Shown here one piece after another: positions 27,651 through 36,152 of a stretch of DNA of 64,000 nt. The translations under genes and the position numbers were made by a program. The notes beneath the pieces were generated by a model. That model ran no database searches. It saw nothing but the letters and a program-made list of their open reading frames with translations, and was not told the DNA's origin. The number at the start of each line of letters is the position of its first letter. Positions within the stretch are counted from its first letter, which is position 1. Source of the stretch: an uncultured Oscillospiraceae bacterium (GTDB taxonomy: Bacteria > Bacillota > Clostridia > Oscillospirales > Oscillospiraceae); contig CAKTKU010000003.1 in the NCBI GenBank assembly GCA_934572335.1, forward strand, positions 62,001 to 126,000, in the 5' to 3' direction.

Positions 27651-29116
27651 ATGTACAGTCTTGCGTACTCCTGTGCTGAAATTTCAAAGCCGAAGTCGGC
27701 GCGCATGGCGTTGGAGATGAGCGCGCGCATCGTCTCGCCGCTCTGCCAGCAGCCGAGGGCGCGGCGCACGGCATCGCGCAGCTCCCAGGCGTCGTAATTG
27801 GCGAACGAGAAGCCGTTCCCCTCGCCGGTATACTGGTTGTACGGCGTGACCGTGTCGCGCAGTCCGCCGGTCTCGCGCACAATCGGCAGCGAGCCGTAGC
27901 GCATGGCGATCATCTGGCTCAGTCCGCACGGCTCAAAGCGCGAGGGCATGAGGAAGAAATCGCTGCCCGCGTAGACGAGGTGCGCCAGATCCTCGTTATA
28001 GCCGAGGTATGAGCACAGCCGCCCCTTGTAGCGCTCCTCCGCACCGCGCATGAAGTTTTCAAACCGGTCCTCGCCCGAGCCGAGCAGCGCGAACTGCATA
28101 TCCTCATGGCTCATCAGCTCGTCCAGCGCGCAGGTTACAAGGTCGAAGCCCTTCTGCTCCGTCATGCGCGTGACCATGGCGAAAAGCGGCACGTCTGCGC
28201 GCTGCTCCAGCCCCAGCCGCTCCTGAAGCGCGGCCTTGCACTGCGCCTTGCCCTTGAGATGTCCCCGGTCGTAGTGCGCGGGAATGCGCGGGTCGGACTT
28301 GGGGTTGAACACCTGCTTGTCTATCCCGTTTATTATGCCGGAGAGGTCGTCCGCGCGGGCGTTGAGTATCCCGTCCAACCCCTCGGAGAAGTACGGCGTG
28401 CGTATCTCCCACGCATAGCTGGGCGAGACGGTGTTTATCTTGTCAGCAAACACGCACCCCGCCTTGAGGAAGTTGGCGCAGCCGTAAAGCTCCATATATT
28501 CGGCGGTGTAATACTTCGCGTCGATGCCGAGAAGATCCTGCACAAAGTCAAACCCGCACTTGCCCTGAAAGGCAATGTTGTGGATGGTCAGCAGGAATTT
28601 CAGCTTCTCCTGCGCCGCACCGGGGTACTGTGTGCGCGCGAGCATGGGGATCATGGCGGTGTGCCAGTCGTTGCAGTGGACAACGTCGGGCGCGAAGTCC
28701 AGACTCGGTATCGCGTCGAGCACCGCGCGGCAGAAGAAGGCATACTGCTCTATCTCGTCATACCCGCCGCGGTATATCCAGTCGCCGAAATAGCGCTCGC
28801 TGTCGACAAGATAGATGATCACCCCGTTGAGGTCGAGCTTTTCAATGCCGACATACTCGTGCCGCCAGCCGAGGTCGACATAGAAATAGAACATATGCTC
28901 CACCCGGTCGGCGTATTTTTCTTTTATTATTCTGTGGTATGGTGTGATAACGCGCGCGTCTATGCCGAGCGCCGCGAGCGACTTTGGCAGCGTGCCCACA
29001 ACGTCGGCAAGCCCGCCCGTTTTGGAAAGCGGCGCGCACTCCGCCGCCGCGAGGAGCACGTTTGGCAGCGCGTTTCTGCCGCGCTGGTTGAGCATTTCAC
29101 GAAATTCCCTTTTCAT
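27638..29116 (-). CDS. glgA: Glycogen synthase (GT5, ADP-glucose type)
   Basis: Retaining GT5 glucosyltransferase that extends alpha-1,4-glucan from ADP-glucose. 492 residues, normal length. The donor-binding KTGGLADV is at residues 32-39 and the C-terminal SRFEPCGLSQMIAMRYGSLP is near 392. GGAGG lies eight bases before the ATG. No glgC, glgD, glgB or glgP is next to it; instead it opens a seven-gene unit that continues into membrane glycosyltransferases, an unusual setting for glgA. Confidence 0.93.
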   Translation of the reverse strand: MKREFREMLNQRGRNALPNVLLAAAECAPLSKTGGLADVVGTLPKSLAALGIDARVITPYHRIIKEKYADRVEHMFYFYVDLGWRHEYVGIEKLDLNGVIIYLVDSERYFGDWIYRGGYDEIEQYAFFCRAVLDAIPSLDFAPDVVHCNDWHTAMIPMLARTQYPGAAQEKLKFLLTIHNIAFQGKCGFDFVQDLLGIDAKYYTAEYMELYGCANFLKAGCVFADKINTVSPSYAWEIRTPYFSEGLDGILNARADDLSGIINGIDKQVFNPKSDPRIPAHYDRGHLKGKAQCKAALQERLGLEQRADVPLFAMVTRMTEQKGFDLVTCALDELMSHEDMQFALLGSGEDRFENFMRGAEERYKGRLCSYLGYNEDLAHLVYAGSDFFLMPSRFEPCGLSQMIAMRYGSLPIVRETGGLRDTVTPYNQYTGEGNGFSFANYDAWELRDAVRRALGCWQSGETMRALISNAMRADFGFEISAQEYARLYICML

Positions 29117-29188
29117 GTTTTTTCCTCCGTTCGTTTCTCAGCTATCCGGCCCGCACTTTCCCATTGATATCTATTCTATAACCAGTTT

Positions 29189-29217
29189 ATTATACATCGT
29201 TTTCATGTCAATTCCAA
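29189..29217 (-). promoter_or_regulatory. Promoter of the glgA-glycosyltransferase unit
   Basis: TTGGAA (29212-29217) and TATAAT (29189-29194) on the minus strand with a 17-base spacer, about 70 bases ahead of glgA. It is the only clear promoter found upstream of the seven leftward genes. Confidence 0.65.
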
Positions 29218-29221
29218 GCAC

Positions 29222-29256
29222 AAAATAAAGAAGAGCGGAAGATGCACCCTCCGCTC
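29222..29256 (-). terminator. Terminator after the small-exporter gene
   Basis: GAGCGGA (29233-29239) pairs with TCCGCTC (29250-29256), followed on the minus strand by TTCTTTATTTT. It isolates the upstream gene from the glgA promoter. Confidence 0.65.
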
Positions 29257-29270
29257 CTCGAAAACACGCA

Positions 29271-29750
29271 TTATATAATATGTATGACGCCGAAGGTTAT
29301 CGCGGTGATTATCCCCGCCGCCATCAGCACGCCAAGGAATATGCACGGCGCGGCCTCTCTAAGCTTCATGTCCAGCAGCGCCGCGATGAGCGCGCCCGTC
29401 CACGCCCCCGTGCCGGGAAGCGGGATGCCAACGAACAGCAGCAGCGCGATCGGCCCGTACTTCCTGACCTTTTCGCCCTTCAGGTGCGCCTTTTTCTCCA
29501 TTTTCGTGATAAATGCGTCCATCTTCGGCATGCGCTGGCGCATCCAGTGGAAAATGCGGTTTATGTACACGATGATGAACGGCACCGGCACCATGTTGCC
29601 CAGCACCGCCGCCAGCAGCGCCAGCGGATAGTCCAGCCCGAAGCCTATGCCGTAGGGCAGGCCGCCGCGCAGCTCGATGACGGGAACCATCGAGATAAAG
29701 AACGTCGCGATAAATTTTCCGAGGGTCGTGCCTGTGAGCCAAGAAATCAT
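29271..29750 (-). CDS. Small multidrug export protein family (COG2426-like)
   Basis: Integral membrane protein, 159 residues from the chosen start, with the family pattern PVIELRGGLPYGIGFGLDYP, LGNMVPVPFIIVYINRIF and FVGIPLPGTGAWTGALIAALL. Four or five hydrophobic segments; transport function is only a family label. I chose the ATG at 29750 because CGGAGTGG precedes it; the longer frame from 29816 would start inside the promoter. Confidence 0.8.
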   Translation of the reverse strand: MISWLTGTTLGKFIATFFISMVPVIELRGGLPYGIGFGLDYPLALLAAVLGNMVPVPFIIVYINRIFHWMRQRMPKMDAFITKMEKKAHLKGEKVRKYGPIALLLFVGIPLPGTGAWTGALIAALLDMKLREAAPCIFLGVLMAAGIITAITFGVIHII

Positions 29751-29787
29751 AAGCCACTCCGAGTTCGTATAGTTTCTATCGACACTC

Positions 29788-29816
29788 AGTATAACACAGC
29801 ACACAGTAAATAACAA
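29788..29816 (-). promoter_or_regulatory. Promoter of the small-exporter gene
   Basis: TTGTTA (29811-29816) and TATACT (29788-29793) with a 17-base spacer on the minus strand, about 40 bases before the chosen start. Confidence 0.6.
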
Positions 29817-29864
29817 TCTAAGGTTTCGTTAATTTTCATTAATTTTTCATTGTCTTTTTCGCTG

Positions 29865-29893
29865 TTGTGCTTTTCGGCGCTATCATATATAAT
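29865..29893 (+). promoter_or_regulatory. Promoter of the acyltransferase gene
   Basis: TTGTGC (29865-29870) and TATAAT (29888-29893) with a 17-base spacer, about 38 bases ahead of the start. Confidence 0.6.
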
Positions 29894-29931
29894 GTTTTCT
29901 GCATTCCGGTCATACAAGGAGATAACGACGC

Positions 29932-31005
29932 ATGAAAAAACGCATGGATTCCATGCAGGCACTGCGCTTTCTCGCGTGCCTGTGCATATTCGCGCACCAC
30001 TGCTATATCACGGAGATGGTGTACTGGGGCGTGTCGGTCTTCTTTGTCATGTCCGGGTTTTTGATGTGCTGTGGGTACTATGACCGATACTTCGCCTCGC
30101 TCAGCCCGGCGGTCTCCCTGCGCTTTTCGCTGAAAAAGCTGTGGAAGCTCTACCCGCTGCACGTGCTGACCATGCTGCCCATCCTCGCGCTGGACATATA
30201 TATGCGCCCGTCCACCGGCATGACCAACGGCTTCATCATCGCCGAGACCGCGGCGAATCTTCTCCTGGTGCAGGCGTGGCTGCCGGAATATGCCTTCTCG
30301 CTCAACGGCGTGGCGTGGTATCTCTCTGTGTCGGTGCTGCTGTATTTTCTCTTTCCGTACATACTTGCCTGTATACGCTCCTACCGCTCGCGCGGGACGG
30401 CGTTCGCCGCGTGCGCCGCGCTCTTCGCTGTGCAGATCGGGCTGTGCGCGCTCGCCGCGCCGCTTGGCCGCGCGCTGTACGGAAAGGACTACTCCAGCTT
30501 CGCGTTCTGGTTCGGGTACATTTTTCCGCCCGTGCGCGCGGTCGACTTTGCCGTGGGCTGCAACCTCGGGTATATCTTCATCACCCGGCGTCCCGGCGCG
30601 TGCGAGAGCCGCCGCGCGTCCGCCGCGCTGGAGCTTGCCTGTGCCGTCCTTCTCGCGCTCGCGGTGTGGATATTCAAGTCCGGGCACAGCTTCCTCGCGC
30701 TGCGGGAGTTTCGCTCGGCGGTGCTGTTCCTGCCGTTCGCGGCGGCGGCGGTGTATCTCTTCGCCGTGGGCAAGGGGCTCATCCCCCGGCTGCTCACCAA
30801 CCGCGTCACGGTGTTTCTCGGCGATATGAGCGCGTGGTTTTATCTCATCCATCAGGACATTGTCCGTCCGGGGTATATGCTGCTCGACCGCATGGGGCTC
30901 ACGCTCAGCCAGTGCAAGCCCATACTGTTCTTCGTCTGCGGCGCTTTGGCTCTGGCCGCCTCCGCGCTGTGGGCAAGGATAGACGCAGGTGTGAGGAAGG
31001 GGTAA
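29932..31005 (+). CDS. Membrane acyltransferase (acyltransferase family 3)
   Basis: A 357-residue polytopic protein of the AT3 family, which O-acetylates or otherwise acylates surface polysaccharides. The N-terminal RMDSMQALRFLACLCIFAHHCY carries the family RxxAxxR-like opening and the catalytic-type His pair, followed by SVFFVMSGFLMCCGYYDRY and about nine further membrane segments. AAGGAG lies ten bases before the ATG. It stands alone on the plus strand, near the GT-C genes with which it may share surface-glycan targets (inference). Confidence 0.85.
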   Translation: MKKRMDSMQALRFLACLCIFAHHCYITEMVYWGVSVFFVMSGFLMCCGYYDRYFASLSPAVSLRFSLKKLWKLYPLHVLTMLPILALDIYMRPSTGMTNGFIIAETAANLLLVQAWLPEYAFSLNGVAWYLSVSVLLYFLFPYILACIRSYRSRGTAFAACAALFAVQIGLCALAAPLGRALYGKDYSSFAFWFGYIFPPVRAVDFAVGCNLGYIFITRRPGACESRRASAALELACAVLLALAVWIFKSGHSFLALREFRSAVLFLPFAAAAVYLFAVGKGLIPRLLTNRVTVFLGDMSAWFYLIHQDIVRPGYMLLDRMGLTLSQCKPILFFVCGALALAASALWARIDAGVRKG

Positions 31006-31095
31006 TAGGTATAAGGCATACAAAAGGGGCACAGCGAAAATGAGAATCGCCGCGGTTCGTTCGCGTACATACGTTCGTGGTTTATACCCCGTTTT

Positions 31096-31572
31096 TTATT
31101 TGTCTACCATGCCTATGCCGAACTCCGCGGAGGCGACGGTCTGGCTGCCGTCTGCCGCGACAAGGGGGATAACGATGCGGTAGCGCCCCTCGGTGAGCTT
31201 ATCATAGTGCGCAGAGAAGTTGAACGTCACATCGTCCGTTCCGCCGCCGGGCAGCGTATAGAGCATCATGATGACCGCCTCCTGCTTGTCCGGCACAACA
31301 AGCCACTTCGACCCGTCGTATATCTCCAGCCTCTGCACGGGATCATAGGTGTAATCCGTGTCGGTGAGGTTTTCCAGCGTCATGGAGATCTCCTCCGTCT
31401 CGTCAGTGACGGTGCGCTGCTTGATGAAAAGCTGCACCTTGTCGTTGACGGTGCTGTCGTTGTACTCGCTCTCTTTCATATCCACATCGCTCGGCGAAAG
31501 CTTCGCCACTCCGCAGGCGCACAGCAGCACCGCGAGAACAGTGCAGATAAACGCGATAACTATCTTCTTCAT
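31096..31572 (-). CDS. Lipoprotein with bacterial Ig-like (Big_14-type) domain
   Basis: 158 residues starting MKKIVIAF, with a lipoprotein signal ending LLCACG (lipobox Cys near 20). The rest is a single beta domain: ISMTLENLTDTDYTYDPVQRLE, then DGSKWLVVPD and FNFSAHYDKLTEGRYRIVIP, a pattern seen in Ig-like domains of clostridial lipoproteins. Function unknown. The ATG at 31572 is preferred because the signal peptide starts there; the longer frame adds eleven basic residues. Confidence 0.7.
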   Translation of the reverse strand: MKKIVIAFICTVLAVLLCACGVAKLSPSDVDMKESEYNDSTVNDKVQLFIKQRTVTDETEEISMTLENLTDTDYTYDPVQRLEIYDGSKWLVVPDKQEAVIMMLYTLPGGGTDDVTFNFSAHYDKLTEGRYRIVIPLVAADGSQTVASAEFGIGMVDK

Positions 31573-31700
31573 GTTTTTCTTTCGGTGCGGGATACCTCGC
31601 CGCACACTCTCCTTCCCTAATATAACCGAGCATCCGAAACGCCGTATTTATGATGCGTTTGTTTGCTGCGTGTTATTAGACTGCGCCCAAGGAAAAATGT

Positions 31701-31792
31701 TCCCGCGAATTTTTTTCGCGGGATGTGCAACATAAACGATTCGTCAGATATATTATTCAAAAACCGACAGCTCGATGAGCCGTCGGTTTTTT
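31701..31792. terminator. Two hairpin terminators downstream of the GT39 gene
   Basis: The first, at 31759-31792, has CCGAC..GTCGG arms with A and T tracts on both sides and works in both directions. The second, at 31701-31723, is a 9-base perfect stem (TCCCGCGAA) followed on the minus strand by ACATTTTTCC. No gene is supported between 31573 and 31800. Confidence 0.75.
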
Positions 31793-31799
31793 ATTACCA

Positions 31800-33377
31800 T
31801 CATCTCTCCTTATACGCCACGACGTAGTTGCCGCAGTATTCAAACGTGAAGCCGGATTCCTCTAGGATGCCGAGAATGTCCCACTTCGGGATAATATACG
31901 CGGCGTTATCCTCTGGCTTGTACGGGTCGTCCCAGAAGCGGAAGCGGTCAAAGCTAAGCGCGTGGAGATACGGCGCGGGATAATAGAGATATTCCACCGT
32001 GTCGCGGAACGTCGTGACCGGGGTCTTTGTATAAAAGAGCACCTTCGGATAATACTCGTTCTCGTCGAGATAGACGATGTCCCCCTTTTCACAGGCGAGC
32101 TCCAGCGCGTCCTCAAGCCCGTAGGAAAAGTGCGCCAGCAGCGTCTCATCGTGTCCGTACTCCGTGAAATAATAGCACTCGAACCCCACGAACAGCACAA
32201 GATACACCGCCGCCAGCGCGCTGAGCACCGGGCGCCAGCTCAGCTTGGCCAGATAGTACACCCCCAGCGCCGCCATAATGACAAGCGGGATGAAGAGCAT
32301 GTTGAACCTGTTCACATTGCCTTTTATGAGGATGAGCTGCGGCAGGCACACGATGAGCTGCACCGGCAGCAGCGCCTCGGGGCAGAACTCCCGCCGCCGT
32401 GAGGCCGTGGCAAAGCGCACGATGCACCCGACCAGCCCCGCGAGCGCGAACGGCATGGTGATGCGGTAGAAAAGCCCGTACTTTTTCGGGCTGCTCCATA
32501 TCCAGCCGTCGTCCTGTGCGAGGAAGATGGACTTGAATATCTCCAGCTTGCGCGCTTTCTCGTCGAACGATATTTCCCCCGTGCGCATATAGAGCAGCTT
32601 CGGCACGGAGAAGAGCGGCGTGCGTATCTCGTCAATATACCCGTAGTTCACGAGCAAAAACAGCAGCAGCGGCACCGCCATCACAAAGAGCACAAGCACA
32701 AAAAACGCAAGGTGCCGCGTGAACCGTATCTTCTTATACGCCATGCAGTACACGAGCTGCACCGCGAGCATCACCGGCACGTATATCCACACCGTCGCGT
32801 ATGTATAGAGACTCAGCCCATACATCAGTGCCGACACAGGCAGCAGACGCGGATCGTCCAGCGTCGCAACGAAAAAGTACAGCCCGAAGAGCAGGAAGCC
32901 CGGCGCAAGGTTGGATTCAAGCCCCCAGCGGGACATCATGATGTGCCACGGGCAGATGGCGAGCATGAACATCGCGAAAAGCCCCGCCCGCTCGCTCACT
33001 GTCCGGCGCACGAGAAGGTACAGCACCCATATGCTCAGGCACGCGACGATGAGCTGCGGCAGGCGGATCACCCACGGCTTGAGCCCCAGCACAGCGATGA
33101 ACGGCATCATCAGATACGTCTCCAGCGCGTTCATGCCGCTGCCCCACGCCGTGAGGTACACGGGGTTATGGTACCCCGCCGTGTCGATGCCGTAGTTCAT
33201 CAGCGACCACGCCTCGTACCCCGCGAACGCCTCATCCTGGTTCAAGCCTATCGGGACAAGCCCGTAGAAGTACACGCGCGCGAACACGCCCATCGCGAGT
33301 ATGAGCCAGAAAAGTGCGCGGCGCACACTGCGGCGCGCGAGAAAGGCATTATATTTTTCCGCAAAATTTTCGAGCAT
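31800..33377 (-). CDS. GT39-family (ArnT/PMT-like) membrane glycosyltransferase
   Basis: A 525-residue polytopic protein. The first outside loop carries the GT-C catalytic-type motif GLNQDEAFAGYEAW (Asp-Glu at about 48), with NPVYLTAWGSGMNALETYLMMP and MSRWGLESNLAPG following. About ten membrane segments and a C-terminal soluble domain of about 120 residues. It should transfer a sugar from a polyprenyl-phosphate donor to lipid, protein or glycan on the outside; the acceptor is unknown. It is not part of the five-gene GT-C cluster but may act in the same pathway. Confidence 0.82.
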   Translation of the reverse strand: MLENFAEKYNAFLARRSVRRALFWLILAMGVFARVYFYGLVPIGLNQDEAFAGYEAWSLMNYGIDTAGYHNPVYLTAWGSGMNALETYLMMPFIAVLGLKPWVIRLPQLIVACLSIWVLYLLVRRTVSERAGLFAMFMLAICPWHIMMSRWGLESNLAPGFLLFGLYFFVATLDDPRLLPVSALMYGLSLYTYATVWIYVPVMLAVQLVYCMAYKKIRFTRHLAFFVLVLFVMAVPLLLFLLVNYGYIDEIRTPLFSVPKLLYMRTGEISFDEKARKLEIFKSIFLAQDDGWIWSSPKKYGLFYRITMPFALAGLVGCIVRFATASRRREFCPEALLPVQLIVCLPQLILIKGNVNRFNMLFIPLVIMAALGVYYLAKLSWRPVLSALAAVYLVLFVGFECYYFTEYGHDETLLAHFSYGLEDALELACEKGDIVYLDENEYYPKVLFYTKTPVTTFRDTVEYLYYPAPYLHALSFDRFRFWDDPYKPEDNAAYIIPKWDILGILEESGFTFEYCGNYVVAYKER

Positions 33378-33409
33378 AGATTACTCCGGTCAATTGAAGT
33401 TATATCGGG

Positions 33410-33478
33410 ATTATACTCCATGCGCCGCGCCAATGCAATATTTACAGGTTTGAATTGAAGTTTCCGGGCATATATGAT
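33410..33478. promoter_or_regulatory. Divergent promoters for GT39 (minus) and BMP-domain gene (plus)
   Basis: Minus strand: TTGCAT (33433-33438) and TATAAT (33410-33415), 17-base spacer. Plus strand: TTGAAT (33450-33455) and TATGAT (33473-33478), 17-base spacer. The two are arranged back to back in a 150-base intergenic stretch. Confidence 0.6.
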
Positions 33479-33529
33479 ATGGTTATAATATGCAATGGTA
33501 TTGATTATTCTAAGTTCGGAGGCAGGCTT

Positions 33530-35479
33530 ATGGGCAGACAGGAAGCGCTCGACCAGTACAACCACGCGCTGCGCGCAGGGCAGAAGTATTATAAGGCTGC
33601 GGTGAGCCGCGGCGGCTATCCGTACCCGCTCGTGCTGGACGATATTCTGGACGAAACGGCGGTGGTGGGACGGGCGAGCATCGGGCTTGTGAACATCCCG
33701 TCGGAGCTTATCGTCGGGACAAAGACCGCGGGGCGCGTGTCCGCGCTGGCTGGCAACTTCATGCCGCTTCTGGACGAAGGGACGGAGTTTGCCGCGAAGT
33801 GGATAAGCCTGTGTGAGGCGCACCTGAGCGAGGAGGGCATACGCGACCCCGTCAAGTGCTTTGAGTACATGGGCAAATTCTACGTACAGGAGGGCAACAA
33901 GCGCGTCAGCGTTCTCAAGAGCTATGACGCGCCCACCATCCCCGGCAGCGTCACGCGCATCGTGCCGGAATACTCCGCAGATCACGAGGTGCAGGTATAC
34001 TATGAATTCATGCACTTTTATCAGCTCTCCCGGTTGTACACCGTCTCCTTCCGCCACCGCGGACAGTACGCGCGGCTGCAGGCGCTGCTCGGCTTTGACG
34101 ACGACCATGTCTGGACAGACAGCGAGCGGCTGAGCTTTTCGGCGGGGTTTTCGCACTTCCGGCAGGCGTTTGACAAGCTCAACACCGAGCGGCTGGACGT
34201 GACAGCGGCGGAAGCGCTGCTGGTCTGGCTTCAGGTGTACCCGTTCGCGGAGATAAAGGAGCACACCCAGCCGGAGCTTGGCAAGACGATCACCGCCATA
34301 TGGTCCGACATAAAGGCGCTCACCGCGGCACAGCCCATTGAGGTCAGCACGGAGCCGGAGGAGCACAACAAAAGCCTCCTTTCAAAGCTGATAAGCGCGG
34401 CGCACCCGGAGCATCTGAACGTCGCGTTCATCTACGCCTTCGACCCGCAGCACAGCGCATGGACGCGCGCGCACGAGCACGGGCGCGAGTATCTTGAGGC
34501 GCGGCTGCCGGGCAAGGTGAGCGTGAAGGTGTTCCCCGCCTACAACGGCGATTTTTACGGCGCGATGACCGAGGCAGTCAACGAGGGGGCACAGGTCATA
34601 TTCGCCACGACCCCGCACATGATCGACGCATGCCGCCGCGTCGCGGCAGAGCACAGCGGCGTAAAGGTGCTCAACTGCGCGCTGTCCCTGCCGTACACCG
34701 GCGTGCGGATGTACTACGCACGCATATACGAGGGCAAATTCATCACCGGCGCAATCGCCGGGGCGATGGCGGAGAGCGACACCGTCGGCTATATCTCCAA
34801 CTACCCCATATTCGGCGTCCCAGCGAGTGTGAACGCCTTCGCCCTCGGCGTGCGTCTGACGAATCCCCGCGCGCGGGTGAAGCTGCGCTGGACGTGCACC
34901 CCCGGCGACCCGCTGGCGGACTTTCTGTCCGAGGGGATAACCGTCATCTCCAACCGCGACGCGACCAACCCCGTCAAGGCGCACTGGGCGCTGGAATGGG
35001 GCACATATAAGCTCGAACAGGACGGGTCTCTGCTGCCGCTGGCCGTGCCGTGCTGGCACTGGGGGCGGTTTTATGAGCGCGTCATAAAAAGCATATTCTC
35101 CGGCGGCTGGGGCGACACGCCTGACAGCCGCGCCATCAACTACTGGTGGGGCATGGACAGCGGCGTCATCGACGTGCAGCTCAGCCCCTCGCTGCCCGAC
35201 GGGGTGCACTCGCTGGCGGACATACTGAAAAAGGGTCTATCCAGCGGCGCGATCTCCCCGTTTTCCACGCGCATCGTCGACCAGAACGGCGTTGTCCGCT
35301 GCGACGGAGAGCACGAGCTGAGCGCGGAGGAGATAATGAAAATGGACTGGCTGTGCGACAATGTCGACGGTGAGCTGCCGCCCTTCGATTCGCTCCTCCC
35401 GCGTTCGCAGGGGCTTGTGCGGCTGCTGGGCATATACAGAAACAATCTTCCCCCGGAAAAGGAGGCGAAGCAGCTTTGA
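33530..35479 (+). CDS. Cytosolic BMP-domain protein with ParB-like N-terminal part
   Basis: 649 residues without signal peptide or lipobox, although the C-terminal half (about 285-560) is the basic-membrane-protein / purine-nucleoside-binding fold normally exported with ABC transporters (LNVAFIYAFDPQHSAWTRAHEHGREYLE, EGAQVIFATTPHMID, YEGKFITGAIAGAMAES). The N-terminal part (about 30-150) has LVNIPSELIVGTKTAGR and MGKFYVQEGNKRVSVLKSY, resembling ParB-like domains. I chose the ATG at 33530, which has GGAGG seven bases upstream, over the frame start at 33455. It overlaps the phosphoesterase gene by four bases. A nucleoside or nucleotide ligand is an inference. Confidence 0.75.
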   Translation: MGRQEALDQYNHALRAGQKYYKAAVSRGGYPYPLVLDDILDETAVVGRASIGLVNIPSELIVGTKTAGRVSALAGNFMPLLDEGTEFAAKWISLCEAHLSEEGIRDPVKCFEYMGKFYVQEGNKRVSVLKSYDAPTIPGSVTRIVPEYSADHEVQVYYEFMHFYQLSRLYTVSFRHRGQYARLQALLGFDDDHVWTDSERLSFSAGFSHFRQAFDKLNTERLDVTAAEALLVWLQVYPFAEIKEHTQPELGKTITAIWSDIKALTAAQPIEVSTEPEEHNKSLLSKLISAAHPEHLNVAFIYAFDPQHSAWTRAHEHGREYLEARLPGKVSVKVFPAYNGDFYGAMTEAVNEGAQVIFATTPHMIDACRRVAAEHSGVKVLNCALSLPYTGVRMYYARIYEGKFITGAIAGAMAESDTVGYISNYPIFGVPASVNAFALGVRLTNPRARVKLRWTCTPGDPLADFLSEGITVISNRDATNPVKAHWALEWGTYKLEQDGSLLPLAVPCWHWGRFYERVIKSIFSGGWGDTPDSRAINYWWGMDSGVIDVQLSPSLPDGVHSLADILKKGLSSGAISPFSTRIVDQNGVVRCDGEHELSAEEIMKMDWLCDNVDGELPPFDSLLPRSQGLVRLLGIYRNNLPPEKEAKQL

Positions 35480-36078
35480 AGATCCTCACAGTATCTGACG
35501 AAGAGAGCCCGTATCTCTGGGACTACTACAAGCCCGGCAGGCTCGCGGGGCTTGACCTCATTCTCTCCGCGGGCGACCTCAAGGCGAGCTATCTGAGCTT
35601 TCTTGTCACAATGGCGAACCGCCCGCTGCTGTATGTGCACGGCAACCACGACGGCTCCTACGCGACGCACCCGCCGGAGGGCTGCGACTCGATAGAGGAC
35701 ACGCTCGTCACAGTCAACGGCATGCGCATTCTCGGTCTCGGCGGCAGCCAGATGTACTCGCGCGGACCGCACCAGTACACCGAACGCCAGATGCAGCGGC
35801 GCATACAGCGCCTGACGCTGAAAATACGGCGCGCGGGCGGCGTGGACATCGTGCTGGCGCACGCGCCGGTGCGCGGCTACGGCGACGAGGACAACATCAC
35901 GCACCGCGGCTTTGAAGCGTTCATCCCGCTCTTGGACAAATACCGCCCGCGCTATTTCATTCACGGGCATGTCCACAAGAGCTACAGCGCCGGCACGTTT
36001 GAGCGCATCCGCCGCTACGGCGACACGCTTCTAATCAATGCCTCCGAGCGCTACATACTCGACACGGACGAGCTTTGA
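35476..36078 (+). CDS. Calcineurin-like metallophosphoesterase
   Basis: A 200-residue single-domain phosphoesterase. Metal-site motifs seen are SAGDL (GD at about 32), GNHDGSY, LAHAP and HGHVHKS. The first motif D-x-H is altered: the protein begins MKILTVSDEES, so the usual His is Glu; the enzyme may still bind metal. It is translationally coupled (ATGA overlap) to the BMP-domain gene, which suggests that the two act on the same phosphorylated ligand or signal. A strong terminator follows directly. Confidence 0.85.
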   Translation: MKILTVSDEESPYLWDYYKPGRLAGLDLILSAGDLKASYLSFLVTMANRPLLYVHGNHDGSYATHPPEGCDSIEDTLVTVNGMRILGLGGSQMYSRGPHQYTERQMQRRIQRLTLKIRRAGGVDIVLAHAPVRGYGDEDNITHRGFEAFIPLLDKYRPRYFIHGHVHKSYSAGTFERIRRYGDTLLINASERYILDTDEL

Positions 36079-36091
36079 AATTTAAAACGCA

Positions 36092-36127
36092 CACATCCCC
36101 CGGAGAACCGGGGGATGTGCTTTTTTA
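36092..36127 (+). terminator. Strong terminator after the BMP/phosphoesterase unit
   Basis: A 12-base perfect stem (36092-36103 with 36108-36119, core ATCCCCCGG), GAGA-type loop and a run of six T. Confidence 0.93.
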
Positions 36128-36152
36128 TGAAGTCAATTCAACTTCTGTCAAC

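Noticed and set aside
29839..31032. Long open minus frame opposite the acyltransferase
   Set aside because: Shadow of the AT3 gene; the plus-strand protein has a promoter, a Shine-Dalgarno and clear membrane segments.
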